A stretch of 64,000 bases of DNA from Desulfolithobacter dissulfuricans (GTDB lineage: Bacteria; Desulfobacterota; Desulfobulbia; Desulfobulbales; Desulfobulbaceae). Positions 8,671 through 17,627 of this stretch are shown one piece after another. The notes beneath the pieces were generated by a model. The model did no database searches. It was not told the origin of the DNA and was given only the letters and a program-made list of their open reading frames with translations. A program made the translations under genes and the position numbers. Within the stretch, counting starts at the first letter, position 1; each line of letters begins with the position of its first letter. The stretch is taken from the NCBI RefSeq assembly GCF_025998535.1, contig NZ_AP024233.1:1152217-1216216 (forward strand), read 5' to 3'.

Positions 8671-9183
8671 TTGAAAGTTCCATTTGCTGAAATTGCCGAA
8701 GACGGCACCAAGTACGACATTACGGATGCTTCGTGGTTTCCGGAACAGGATCTTGTCAGGCTGGCTCCGGTCAGCGCCACGCTTCTGCTGGTCCGCAAAG
8801 CCGCGGGCAGGGTGGAGATCCAGGGACATCTTGAAACCACGGTGGAACTTCAGTGCGATCGCTGTCTCAAGCCCTATGGGTTGCGTATCGACACAAGCAT
8901 CGATCTGATCCTCGAATGTCCAGATGAAGAACACTGGAAGCTTCGCGAGGTTGCCTGCAGTGCCGAAGACCTGGACACCGTGGTGCTTCGGGAACCGATA
9001 GCCGATCTTGACGATGTGCTGCGCCAGCAACTCTACCTGGCGCTGCCGTTCAAACAGTTGTGTGCCACCGGATGCAAGGGCTTGTGCAGCCGCTGCGGGG
9101 CAGACCTGAATCAGGGACCCTGTGGTTGTGATCCCGGGGAGAACCTGTCTCCCTTTGCCGTGTTGGCCAAGTTGAAAAAATAA
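8671..9183 (+). CDS. YceD/DUF177 family protein
   Basis: A TTG start at 8671 is preferred: AGGGCAGGG lies just upstream and the product then begins MKVPFAEIAEDG, a typical DUF177 start. An ATG at 8593 would add 26 residues of unlikely sequence. The 170-residue product has paired cysteines LQCDRC in the middle and a Cys-rich C-terminal part (CATGCKGLCSRCG, then CGC), as in YceD proteins. YceD is almost always immediately upstream of rpmF, as here, and is implicated in 23S rRNA accumulation in some bacteria. The gap from 8457 to 8670 shows no other gene. Confidence 0.85.
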   Translation: MKVPFAEIAEDGTKYDITDASWFPEQDLVRLAPVSATLLLVRKAAGRVEIQGHLETTVELQCDRCLKPYGLRIDTSIDLILECPDEEHWKLREVACSAEDLDTVVLREPIADLDDVLRQQLYLALPFKQLCATGCKGLCSRCGADLNQGPCGCDPGENLSPFAVLAKLKK

Positions 9184-9226
9184 CGAAGACAAAGTTGTAC
9201 TATTACTTCCGTCAGGAGGAAAGAAA

Positions 9227-9415
9227 ATGGCGTTACCTAAAAGAAGACATTCCCATTCCCGCACCCGCAAGCGGCGGGCCCATGATTCGCTCAAGGCACC
9301 CAATGTGGTCAACTGCCCCGAGTGCGGTGAGCCGAAGCTGCCGCACAGGCTCTGCGGTGGATGCGGAGTCTACAAGGGAAGAAGCGTTATCCGTCTCGAG
9401 GACGAACTCAGTTAG
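9227..9415 (+). CDS. rpmF: 50S ribosomal protein L32
   Basis: The 62-residue basic protein begins MALPKRRHSHSRTRKRRAHD and has the L32 zinc ribbon: CPEC near residue 30 and CGGC near 43. It is the zinc-binding (C+) paralogue type. The strong RBS AGGAGG is upstream. The yceD-rpmF-plsX-fabH order is conserved across many bacteria and couples ribosome and membrane-lipid synthesis. Confidence 0.97.
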   Translation: MALPKRRHSHSRTRKRRAHDSLKAPNVVNCPECGEPKLPHRLCGGCGVYKGRSVIRLEDELS

Positions 9416-9421
9416 TCTGCC

Positions 9422-10426
9422 GTGCGTATAGCCCTTGATGCCATGGGCGGAGACTGTGGCTCGGAGCTTCTGATCGAGGGAGCCCTGGCCGCAGTTCGTG
9501 ACAACAGGGATTTTGAAGTCGTCTTGCTCGGTCCGAGCGCTGAGCTGGAAAAGCAGGTCGCACTCCTTGCCGATACAACACTGTCCTCCCGGCTCAGCAT
9601 CCAGCACGCATCACAGGTGGTATCCATGCACGAATCTCCGGTGGAGGCCGTGCGCAAGAAAAAGGATTCCACCATCATGGTCGGTTTTGATCTGGTCCGC
9701 CAGGGCAAGGCAGATGCCGTCGTGTCTGCCGGAAATTCCGGCGCCACCCTGGCCGCCGCCGTGCGCAAGCTCGGCCGGCTCAAGGGGGTAGCCCGGCCAG
9801 GCATCGCCAGCCTTTTTCCCACCCTGAAAGAACCGGTGATCCTGATGGACATCGGCGCCAATGTCGACTGCCGGCCTCAGCATCTCTTCCAGTTCGCCAT
9901 CATGGCCGCCTCCTGTTCCCGTCTGCTTCTAGGTATTGAGCGTCCCCGGGTCGGTCTGCTCAGTATCGGTGAGGAGAGCGGGAAGGGCAATGCCCTGGTG
10001 AAAGAGACCCATGTTCTGCTCAGGCAGAGCGGCCTCAACTTCATCGGTAACGTGGAGGGCCGGGATGTGTACCAGGGCGATGTGGATGTGATCGTCTGCG
10101 ATGGTTTTGTCGGTAACATTTCCCTCAAGATAAGCGAAGGACTCGCCGAGGCGGCCATGCAGATGCTCAAGGACGAGATCATGAAGTCCCTGCGCGCCAA
10201 GATCGGCTACCTTCTTATACGCAAGGCCTTTGCCCGGTTCCGCAAGCGGGTGGATTATGCCGAGTACGGCGGTGCGCCGCTCCTTGGTATCGATGGCGTG
10301 GGAATTATCTGCCACGGCAAATCCAATGCCATTGCGATCAAGAACGGTATCGAGGTGGCGGCCGATATGGTCCGGAGTCGGGTCAACGATTCCATACGCT
10401 CTTCTCTTGAAGAGTATGCAACCTGA
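9422..10426 (+). CDS. plsX: Phosphate acyltransferase PlsX
   Basis: The 334-residue protein starts at a GTG six bases after rpmF and opens with RIALDAMGGD, the PlsX signature. Internal motifs include SAGNSGATLA near 100 and DGFVGN near 225. PlsX makes acyl-phosphate from acyl-ACP as the first step of phospholipid synthesis. Length is normal. It lies in the fatty-acid cluster directly ahead of fabH. Confidence 0.96.
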   Translation: MRIALDAMGGDCGSELLIEGALAAVRDNRDFEVVLLGPSAELEKQVALLADTTLSSRLSIQHASQVVSMHESPVEAVRKKKDSTIMVGFDLVRQGKADAVVSAGNSGATLAAAVRKLGRLKGVARPGIASLFPTLKEPVILMDIGANVDCRPQHLFQFAIMAASCSRLLLGIERPRVGLLSIGEESGKGNALVKETHVLLRQSGLNFIGNVEGRDVYQGDVDVIVCDGFVGNISLKISEGLAEAAMQMLKDEIMKSLRAKIGYLLIRKAFARFRKRVDYAEYGGAPLLGIDGVGIICHGKSNAIAIKNGIEVAADMVRSRVNDSIRSSLEEYAT

Positions 10427-10449
10427 AATAGGGAGATATACAACAAATT

Positions 10450-11421
10450 ATGCGAGCCGCAGTCCTGGGAACCGGGTCGTGCCTGCCTGAAAAGGTGCTG
10501 ACCAATACTGACCTTGAAAAGCTGGTGGAAACCTCCGACGAGTGGATCACCACCCGGACCGGTATCAGGACACGGCGTATCGCCGGGCCCGGCGAGGAAA
10601 ATTACAAACTCGCCTCCACCGCTGCCCGCCGGGCTCTGGAGATGGCGAAGGTCACTCCGGAAGAACTTGATCTGGTGGTGGTCGCCACCCTGACCCCGCA
10701 CATGATGATGCCCTCATCGGCCTGTTTCGTCCAGGCAGAAATCGGGGCGGTCAATGCCTTTGCCTATGATCTCAATGCCGCCTGTTCCGGCTTTCTCTAT
10801 GGCCTGGATCTGGTGGACAGCTACATCGCCCGCCGGCCGGACATGAAGATCCTTCTCATTGGCTCTGAGACCCTTTCGGCCCGGGTCAACTGGGAGGATC
10901 GAAACACCTGTATCCTTTTCGGGGACGGGGCCGGTGCCTGTGTCATCACCGGCCGGGAGCAGGGCGGGGTGGTGGCGAGCAGGCTACTTTCCGACGGCCG
11001 GCTCTGGAAACTCCTTTACATGGACAGCCCGGAGAGCAGAAACTCCGCCATCCGTCAGCCGGACCGCAAGGGATGCTATATCCAGATGTCGGGCCGGGAC
11101 GTATTCAAATACGCGGTCCGGGCCATGGAGGATGCTGTCACCGGACTGCTCCTGGAGACCGGCACATCCATTGATCAGGTGGACCTGATGATTCCCCATC
11201 AGGCCAATATCCGCATACTTGGCAAACTCATGGAACGCCTCGGTGTTCCTGATGAAAAGCTCTACATTAACGTAGATAAATATGGTAATACATCGGCAGC
11301 CAGCATACCCATTGCCCTGGATGAAGCGAACCGGCAGGGAATTCTGTCCAGGGGACAGCGTATCCTGCTGTGTTCCTTCGGCGGCGGTTTCACCTGGGGT
11401 GCCCTGTTGATGGACTGGTAA
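10450..11421 (+). CDS. fabH: 3-oxoacyl-ACP synthase III (FabH)
   Basis: The 323-residue ketosynthase has the catalytic triad Cys112 (in AACSGF), His250 (IPHQANIRI) and Asn280 (GNTSAAS). FabH condenses acetyl-CoA or another primer with malonyl-ACP to start fatty-acid synthesis. It follows plsX by 23 bases and precedes an acyl-CoA dehydrogenase, an uncommon neighbour for fabH. Confidence 0.96.
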   Translation: MRAAVLGTGSCLPEKVLTNTDLEKLVETSDEWITTRTGIRTRRIAGPGEENYKLASTAARRALEMAKVTPEELDLVVVATLTPHMMMPSSACFVQAEIGAVNAFAYDLNAACSGFLYGLDLVDSYIARRPDMKILLIGSETLSARVNWEDRNTCILFGDGAGACVITGREQGGVVASRLLSDGRLWKLLYMDSPESRNSAIRQPDRKGCYIQMSGRDVFKYAVRAMEDAVTGLLLETGTSIDQVDLMIPHQANIRILGKLMERLGVPDEKLYINVDKYGNTSAASIPIALDEANRQGILSRGQRILLCSFGGGFTWGALLMDW

Positions 11422-11434
11422 TAAGGAGAACTTT

Positions 11435-12586
11435 GTGGATTATTTTCTGACCGAAGAACAGCAGATGATCCGGGATACGGCCCGGGAAATCGCCAGCGAG
11501 AAGATCATTCCCGTCCGGGCGGAGCTCGACGAGAAAAACGAGTTTCCGACCTCCATTCTCGAGGACATGGCCAAGGCCGATCTGTTCAGTATCTTTATTC
11601 CCGAAGAGTATGGCGGCTTTGGTGGCGGCTGTTTCGAAATTGTCCTGGCCCTGGAAGAGCTGGCCAGGGGCTGTGTCGGCGTGGCGACCAGTTATGCTGC
11701 CAGTGCCCTGGGTATTTTCCCGGTGCTCATCGCTGGCAGTGAGGAAATGAAAAAGAAATATCTGCCCGACGTGGCCGCCGGAACCCGTTGGGCCGCTTTT
11801 GGTCTGACCGAGGCCAATGCCGGCAGCGATGCGGGCGGGGTTCAGACCACCGCCGTGCTGGATGGGGACGAGTGGGTGCTCAACGGCACCAAGCAGTGGA
11901 TCACCAATGGTGGCGAGGCCCACCTCTATACCATCGTTGCCCTGACCGATCCCAGGAAAGGCGCCCGCGGTGCCTCTATCTTTCTGGTCGAGGATGGAGA
12001 TCCAGGGTTTTCGTATGGCAAGAAGGAAGACAAAATGGGCATCCGGGCTTCGGCCACCAGGGAACTCATCCTCAAGGACTGCCGAATCCCCAAGGATCGG
12101 CTGGTGGGCCGCCAGGGCACCGGTTTCATAACGGTTATGAAAACTCTGGACATCTCCCGGCCCGGTATAGCTTCCCTGGGTGTGGGTCTTGGGCAGGCTG
12201 CCCTGGATGAGGCGGTGACCTATGCCAAGCAGCGGGTTCAGTTCGGCAAGCCGATCATCAGCTTCCAGGCCATTTCGCACATGCTGGCTGACATGGCTAT
12301 CCAGGTCGAGGCTGCCCGGGCTCTCGTCTATGCCGCGGCCAGGCACATTGATTCCAATCCGAAGAAGATGAGCAAGGCTTCCTCCATGTGCAAGGTCTTT
12401 GCCACCGATATGGCCATGAAGGTGACCACCGATGCCGTACAGGTCCTGGGCGGATACGGCTACATGAAGGAGTATCCGGTTGAAAAGATGATGCGTGATG
12501 CCAAGATTCTGCAGATCTACGAGGGAACCAATCAGATTCAGCGCAATGTTGTCGGCCAGGAGCTCAATAAGGAATATGCTTCCTGA
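11435..12586 (+). CDS. Acyl-CoA dehydrogenase (short-chain/butyryl-type)
   Basis: The 383-residue flavoprotein starts at GTG with AAGGAG upstream. It has the family motifs FGLTEANAGSDAGG near 125-138 and QWITNGG near 153, with the C-terminal IYEGTNQIQ at 361-369. The Glu in that motif (about 363) is the catalytic base position of short-chain acyl-CoA dehydrogenases. It should oxidise or, in an Etf-linked bifurcating complex, reduce short acyl/enoyl-CoAs. etfB and etfA follow directly, so the three form a dehydrogenase-electron carrier module set inside the fab cluster. Substrate cannot be fixed from sequence. Confidence 0.93.
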   Translation: MDYFLTEEQQMIRDTAREIASEKIIPVRAELDEKNEFPTSILEDMAKADLFSIFIPEEYGGFGGGCFEIVLALEELARGCVGVATSYAASALGIFPVLIAGSEEMKKKYLPDVAAGTRWAAFGLTEANAGSDAGGVQTTAVLDGDEWVLNGTKQWITNGGEAHLYTIVALTDPRKGARGASIFLVEDGDPGFSYGKKEDKMGIRASATRELILKDCRIPKDRLVGRQGTGFITVMKTLDISRPGIASLGVGLGQAALDEAVTYAKQRVQFGKPIISFQAISHMLADMAIQVEAARALVYAAARHIDSNPKKMSKASSMCKVFATDMAMKVTTDAVQVLGGYGYMKEYPVEKMMRDAKILQIYEGTNQIQRNVVGQELNKEYAS

Positions 12587-12624
12587 GATCATCTATCCAT
12601 CCTGAACCAACATAAAAAAGATCC

Positions 12625-13404
12625 ATGAATATTCTTGTCTGCATCAAACAGGTTCCCGATGCCAAAGATGTCCGCCTCGATCCGGAGACCAACACCCTGG
12701 CCCGGGAAGGTGTCTCGTCCATTATGAACCCCTTTGACCGGCATGCGCTGGAAGAGGCGGTCAGTCTCAAGGAACGCCACGGCGGCGAGGTCACGGTGCT
12801 GTCCATGGGCCCGCCCCAGGCCGAGGAAGTCCTGCGGGAGGCCATCTCCTGCGGAGCCGATCACGCTGTCCTGGTCTCGGACCGGGCCTTTGCCGGAGCC
12901 GATACCTGGGCCACCTCCTACACCCTGGCCAGGGCCATCGAGACCTTGGGCAACTTCGATCTGATTCTCTGCGGCAAGCAGGCCATTGACGGGGATACGG
13001 CCCAGGTCGGGCCCGGACTGGCCAGCCGGCTGCAGGTTCCCTATGTTACCTGTGTGCAGAAGACCCGGAGTGTAGATGATGGCAGCATCGTGGTGGAGCG
13101 GATGATGGACGACGGCTACGATGTGGTCCGGCTGCCGCTGCCTGCCCTGCTCACCGTGGTCAAGGATATCAACGAGCCCCGGGTTCCGTCGCTCAAGGGC
13201 AAGATGAAGGCGAAAAAGGCCCGGATAAGGGTGCTGTCGGCAGCTGATATAGGGGCTGAGGAAGGGTGTATCGGCCTGGCCGGTTCACCGACCCAGGTGG
13301 TCAGGGTCTTCTCTCCCGAGCCGCGGGGCGACCGGACTGTGTTCAGCGGTACTCCAGAAGAACAGGTGGAACAACTGGTTGCAGTCCTGCGCTCGGTGCT
13401 GTAA
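12625..13404 (+). CDS. etfB: Electron transfer flavoprotein beta subunit
   Basis: The 259-residue protein opens with MNILVCIKQVPDAKDVRLDP, the standard EtfB start, and carries the family signature around VPYVTCVQKT near 137. A CGKQAIDGDTAQVGP segment near 119 fits the nucleotide-binding loop of the FAD-type (bifurcation-capable) beta subunits. It lies 38 bases after the acyl-CoA dehydrogenase gene and 49 before etfA. Confidence 0.95.
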   Translation: MNILVCIKQVPDAKDVRLDPETNTLAREGVSSIMNPFDRHALEEAVSLKERHGGEVTVLSMGPPQAEEVLREAISCGADHAVLVSDRAFAGADTWATSYTLARAIETLGNFDLILCGKQAIDGDTAQVGPGLASRLQVPYVTCVQKTRSVDDGSIVVERMMDDGYDVVRLPLPALLTVVKDINEPRVPSLKGKMKAKKARIRVLSAADIGAEEGCIGLAGSPTQVVRVFSPEPRGDRTVFSGTPEEQVEQLVAVLRSVL

Positions 13405-13453
13405 CTGGGGCGCCTGGTTTGATTTCTGACTTTTGATTTCCTGATTACCTATT

Positions 13454-14647
13454 ATGCTTATTGTAGATACGGAAAAATGTATAGGTTGCGGCGTCTGTGA
13501 AGAGACCTGCGCCTTTGGCGCCATAACCGTTGAAGACTCCATCGCGGTGGTGGGTGATACCTGTACCCTCTGCGGCAGCTGCGTCGACAACTGCGAGGTG
13601 GAAGCCCTGCATATCGAGGGCGGCGTCAGAAAGGGAGACACGGATCTGGACCAGTGGTCGGGGATCTGGGTCTTTGCCGAGTACCGGCATGGGCAGATCG
13701 CGCCGGTGGCCTATGAACTGCTTGGCATCGGCCGGCAGCTGGCCGATCAGCGGGGCGTGCCCCTGAGTGCGGTTCTTTTTGGTGACCAGGTGCTTGAGCA
13801 CGCGAATCAGCTGATCGCCGCCGGCGCGGATACCGTCTATGTGGTGGATCATCCGGCCCTGGCCGACTATCGTGAAGATGTGTACGGCCGCGTCCTCGAG
13901 GACCTGATTCGGGCCCGTAAACCGGAAGTGGTACTTGCCGGGGCCACGGCCATCGGCCGCTCGGTGATTCCCCAGGTGGCCACGGCCCTGGGCGCAGGCC
14001 TGACCGCGGACTGTACCCAGTTGGCCATTCGCGAGGAAGATGGTATGCTCCTTCAGACACGGCCGGCTTTTGGTGGCAATATCATGGCCACCATTGAATG
14101 CCCCCATTCCCGGCCGCAGATGGCCACTGTCCGTCCCAAGGTCATGGCGCCAGCTCCTGTGGATCCGACCAGGACCGGGGAGGTGGTGGAGGTTGAGGTG
14201 CCGGAGGAACTGCTGCAGTCCCGGGTCGAGGTCCTGGAATGCGTCCAGGAGGAAGGGGAAAATGTCAATATCCAGGAATTTGAAATCCTGGTAGCCGGCG
14301 GTCGTGGCCTGGAGAATGAAAAAGGTTTTGAGCTGATCCAGGCCCTGGCCGAGGAGCTGGGCGGCGGCGTGGCTGCCTCGCGGGCGGCAGTGGATGCCGG
14401 CTGGATAAGCTATCCGCATCAGGTGGGCCAGACCGGCAAGACCGTGTGTCCGAAACTCTACATCGCCTGCGGTATTTCCGGCGCCATCCAGCATGCCGTT
14501 GGCATGCAGTCCGCTGATACCATCGTGGCCATCAACCGGGATGAGAAGGCACCGATTTTCGATTTCGCCACCTACGGCCTGGTGGGAGATCTCTTCGAGA
14601 TCGTCCCGCTGCTGACTGAAAAACTCAGGGAGACAAAGGGACAGTGA
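13454..14647 (+). CDS. etfA: Electron transfer flavoprotein alpha subunit with N-terminal 2[4Fe-4S] ferredoxin domain
   Basis: At 397 residues it is about 65-80 longer than plain EtfA. The extra N-terminus is a ferredoxin domain with C9/12/15/19 and C37/40/43/47. The FAD-binding C-terminal domain shows GISGAIQHAVGMQSADTIVA and NRDEKAPIF. Ferredoxin-fused EtfA is known from CarE of the electron-bifurcating caffeyl-CoA reductase, so a link to ferredoxin or to electron bifurcation is plausible but inferred. The stop overlaps the fabG start (GTGA). Confidence 0.94.
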   Translation: MLIVDTEKCIGCGVCEETCAFGAITVEDSIAVVGDTCTLCGSCVDNCEVEALHIEGGVRKGDTDLDQWSGIWVFAEYRHGQIAPVAYELLGIGRQLADQRGVPLSAVLFGDQVLEHANQLIAAGADTVYVVDHPALADYREDVYGRVLEDLIRARKPEVVLAGATAIGRSVIPQVATALGAGLTADCTQLAIREEDGMLLQTRPAFGGNIMATIECPHSRPQMATVRPKVMAPAPVDPTRTGEVVEVEVPEELLQSRVEVLECVQEEGENVNIQEFEILVAGGRGLENEKGFELIQALAEELGGGVAASRAAVDAGWISYPHQVGQTGKTVCPKLYIACGISGAIQHAVGMQSADTIVAINRDEKAPIFDFATYGLVGDLFEIVPLLTEKLRETKGQ

Positions 14648-15393
14648 CGATTCAGGGAAAAACAGCACTGGTAACCGGGGGCAGCCGCGGTATCGGCCGG
14701 GCTGTCTGCCTGCGGCTTGCCGCCATGGGCGTTGTGGTCGGTATCAATTACGTGGGTAACCGGGAAGCGGCGGAAGAGACTCTGGCCACCATCAAGGATC
14801 TTGGCGGCAGTGGTTTTCTCTGCCAGTTCGACGTTGCGGATGCCAGTGGTGTTCAGGAAAGCTTCAAGCAGATCGGGGCAGAGCATGGGGTGGTGGAAAT
14901 TCTGGTCAACAATGCCGGCATCACCCGGGATGGGCTCATGGCCAGAATGAAGGAAGACGACTGGGACAAGGTCCTGGACACCAACCTCAAGGGCGCCTTT
15001 CTCTGTTCCAAGGCCGCCATGCGCGCGATGATGAAGAACCGCTGGGGCCGGATCATCAATATCTCCTCGGTCATCGGTTTCCTGGGCAATGCCGGCCAGG
15101 TCAACTATGCCTCGGCCAAGGCCGGGCTCGTCGGCCTGACAAAATCCATGGCCCGGGAACTGGCTCCCCGCAGCGTCACGGTCAACTGTGTGGCGCCCGG
15201 CTATATTGTCACCGACATGACCAGCGGTCTGGGCGAGGATATCCAGCAGGCCATCAAGGCCCAGATTCCCCTGGGGACCCTGGGTACGCCTGAGGATGTG
15301 GCTGCGGCTGTTGCCTTTCTGGCCGGAGAGGATGCCGCCTACATGACCGGACAGACGCTGCACGTCAACGGCGGGATGTACATGGGAAATTGA
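14644..15393 (+). CDS. fabG: 3-oxoacyl-ACP reductase FabG
   Basis: The 249-residue short-chain dehydrogenase has the NAD(P)-binding TGGSRGIG at 11-18, NNAG at 89-92, the catalytic Ser at about 142, Tyr155 and Lys159 (YASAK), and the C-terminal family end GQTLHVNGGMYM. The GTG start overlaps etfA. It reduces beta-ketoacyl-ACP in the fatty-acid elongation cycle. acpP and fabF follow. Confidence 0.95.
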   Translation: MTIQGKTALVTGGSRGIGRAVCLRLAAMGVVVGINYVGNREAAEETLATIKDLGGSGFLCQFDVADASGVQESFKQIGAEHGVVEILVNNAGITRDGLMARMKEDDWDKVLDTNLKGAFLCSKAAMRAMMKNRWGRIINISSVIGFLGNAGQVNYASAKAGLVGLTKSMARELAPRSVTVNCVAPGYIVTDMTSGLGEDIQQAIKAQIPLGTLGTPEDVAAAVAFLAGEDAAYMTGQTLHVNGGMYMGN

Positions 15394-15505
15394 TTCATGG
15401 GTCCTGTGCGCGGGACTCATGCTGTAGCCAAGGTGCCGGGTGTCGAAGCCATCGACCCCGGATACTTGAACATACCATCTAAAAAATATTTCAGGAGAAA
15501 AAGCA

Positions 15506-15736
15506 ATGGCAGTTGAAGACAAAATGATCGATATCATCGTTGAGCAGCTCAGTGTAGACCGGGATAAGGTCGTACCCGGTGCCTCCTTTGTCGATGACCT
15601 CGGAGCCGATTCCCTGGATCTGGTTGAGCTGATCATGGCCATGGAAGAAGAATTCGACGTGGAAATTCCCGACGAAGAGGCGGAAAAGATCGCCACGGTT
15701 CAGGATGCCATCGATTATGTCAATAAACTGAAGTAG
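15506..15736 (+). CDS. acpP: Acyl carrier protein
   Basis: The 76-residue acidic protein has the phosphopantetheine attachment Ser36 in [10 protein letters not shown]. The strong RBS AGGAG lies upstream. Standard AcpP length. It sits between fabG and fabF as in most fab clusters. Confidence 0.97.
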   Translation: MAVEDKMIDIIVEQLSVDRDKVVPGASFVDDLGADSLDLVELIMAMEEEFDVEIPDEEAEKIATVQDAIDYVNKLK

Positions 15737-15753
15737 GACGCGGGACGTATAAG

Positions 15754-16994
15754 GTGAAAAGACGGGTTGTTGTCACCGGGGTGGGACTGGTTACCCCGCT
15801 TGGTACCGGTACGGACAGGACATGGCAGGGGCTTCTCGAGGGCCGGAGCGGAGTGGGACCCATCACCCGATTCGATGCCTCGGACCAGGCTTCGCAGATT
15901 GCCGCCGAGGTCAAGGATTTTACCCCGGATCGGTGGTTTGAAAAGAAACAGGTCAAGAATCTGGATCTGTTTGTCCAGTATGCCGTGGCTGCCGCCGACA
16001 TGGCCATGGAGGACGCCGGCCTGTCTGTGGAGGAAAACGAGGCCGAGCGTTTCGGGGTCATCACCGGGTGTGGCATGGGGGACTGCCCACCATCGAGCAG
16101 TATCACAGTGTCTATCTCAAACGCGGACCGCGCCGGATAACACCGTTTTTCATCCCCAGGGTGATTCCCAATATGCCGTCCGGTCACATCTCCATGCGGT
16201 TTGGCGCCAAGGGGCCCAACATGGCCCTTTCCACCGCCTGTGCCGCCGGAACCCACGCGGTGGGCGAGGCCTTCAGGCATATTGTCTATGGTGACTGCGA
16301 CATGGCCATTACCGGCGGGGCTGAATCGGTTATCTGTCCGCTGGCCGTGGGTGGTTTTTCCTCCATGAAGGCCCTGTCCACCCGCAACGACGACCCGGAG
16401 CATGCATCCCGCCCCTTTGATCGCGACCGGGACGGTTTTATTATTGCCGAGGGTGCCGGAATGCTCGTCCTTGAGGAACTGGAGCATGCCCTGGCCCGGG
16501 GCGCGACCATCTATGCTGAAATGGCCGGGTACGGCCAGACCAGCGATGCCTACCACATCGCCGCTCCTCCAGAGGATGGTGAGGGGGCTGCCCGGTGCAT
16601 GGCCATGGCCCTGCGCGATGCCGGGCTCAATCCCGAGGATGTGGACTACATCAATGCCCACGGCACCTCCACGCCGCTCAATGACCGGTGTGAGACCGCT
16701 GCCATCAAGACCGTGTTTGGCGACCATGCCCGGCAGCTGGCCATCAGCTCCACCAAGTCCATGACCGGCCATATGCTCGGTGGTGCCGGGGGCATCGAGT
16801 CTGTCTTCACCGCCCTGTCCGTCGCGCACGGTCTGGTACCACCCACGGCCAACCTGGAACATCCCGATCCGGCCTGTGATCTCGATTATGTTCCCGGTTC
16901 AGCCAGAGAGATGAAAATCCGGGCCGCCATGTCCAATTCCTTTGGTTTTGGTGGTACCAATGCTGTCATTGTCATGAAACGCTTTGACGGTTGA
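15754..16994 (+). CDS. fabF: 3-oxoacyl-ACP synthase II FabF, interrupted by one frameshift
   Basis: Two overlapping frames together encode one FabF. The first runs to about residue 108 (GVITGCGMG); the second resumes with [11 protein letters not shown] and ends at 16994. The break is at a run of five G (16077-16081). One extra G there restores GGLPTIE and gives 413 residues, the usual FabF length. The second part has the catalytic Cys in STACAAG and the two His motifs ([25 protein letters not shown]). FabF elongates acyl-ACPs and is normally essential, so an assembly homopolymer error is more likely than a pseudogene. rpiB follows by 17 bases. Confidence 0.9.
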
Positions 16995-17011
16995 GAGAGG
17001 GGGAGGAAACG

Positions 17012-17437
17012 GTGAAAATAGCGATCGGCAGTGATCACGGCGGATTTGATTTCAAACAGCTCATCATCGACCGGTTGGAAAAGCTCGGTCAGGACGTGGT
17101 GGACGTGGGCTGTTATTCCAGGGAATCGGTGGATTATCCGGAATTTGCCGACGCCGTGTGTGCCAAGGTTCGCAGTGGCGAATGTGAACGCGGCATCCTG
17201 ATCTGCGGTACCGGCATCGGTATGTCTATTGCCGCCAACAGACACCGGGATATCAGGGCGGCGCTCTGTCACGAGTCCTATACCGCCAGGATGAGCCGGG
17301 AACACAACAACGCCAATGTCCTCTGCCTGGGCGGAAGGGTACTGGGGGTCGAGATAGCCCTTGAGATCGTGACCACATGGGTCCAGACCGAATTCGCCGG
17401 CGGACGGCACCAGCGGCGGCTAGACATGCTTTCATGA
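17012..17437 (+). CDS. rpiB: Ribose 5-phosphate isomerase B
   Basis: A GTG start at 17012 is chosen because GGGGGAGGAAA lies just upstream and the protein then begins [14 protein letters not shown], the RpiB hallmark. The 141-residue product has the active-site region [17 protein letters not shown] near 65-81. It interconverts ribose- and ribulose-5-phosphate. In many bacteria rpiB precedes glyA, as here. Confidence 0.95.
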   Translation: MKIAIGSDHGGFDFKQLIIDRLEKLGQDVVDVGCYSRESVDYPEFADAVCAKVRSGECERGILICGTGIGMSIAANRHRDIRAALCHESYTARMSREHNNANVLCLGGRVLGVEIALEIVTTWVQTEFAGGRHQRRLDMLS

Positions 17438-17470
17438 CAGCGGCCAGAGACGCAAGACAGTGAATGTATG

Positions 17471-17512
17471 ACCGGCAGCCCTGGAGACTCGACTGCCGGT
17501 CTTTTGCTTTTA
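17471..17512 (+). terminator. Rho-independent terminator after rpiB
   Basis: Stem ACCGGCAG/CTGCCGGT with a 14-nt loop, followed by CTTTTGCTTTT. It separates the long fab operon from glyA. Confidence 0.75.
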
Positions 17513-17571
17513 AGGAACAGATGATCGATCTGCGGCTCAGGTGAGCGTGGATCGGGCTTAAGGGGAGACAC

Positions 17572-17600
17572 GGACTGGCAGCGGAGAAGAAGACCAGTCC
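17572..17600 (+). promoter_or_regulatory. Hairpin in the glyA leader
   Basis: GGACTGG pairs with CCAGTCC across a 15-nt loop, 28 bases before the glyA start. It may be part of a regulatory leader. It matches no riboswitch I recognise. Confidence 0.25.
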
Positions 17601-17627
17601 TGTCCAAGCAGGATAAGGAAAGATATC

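Noticed and set aside
16068-16994. Separate short ketosynthase gene starting at 16068
   Set aside because: It begins mid-domain and continues the preceding frame after one lost G; it is the second part of fabF.
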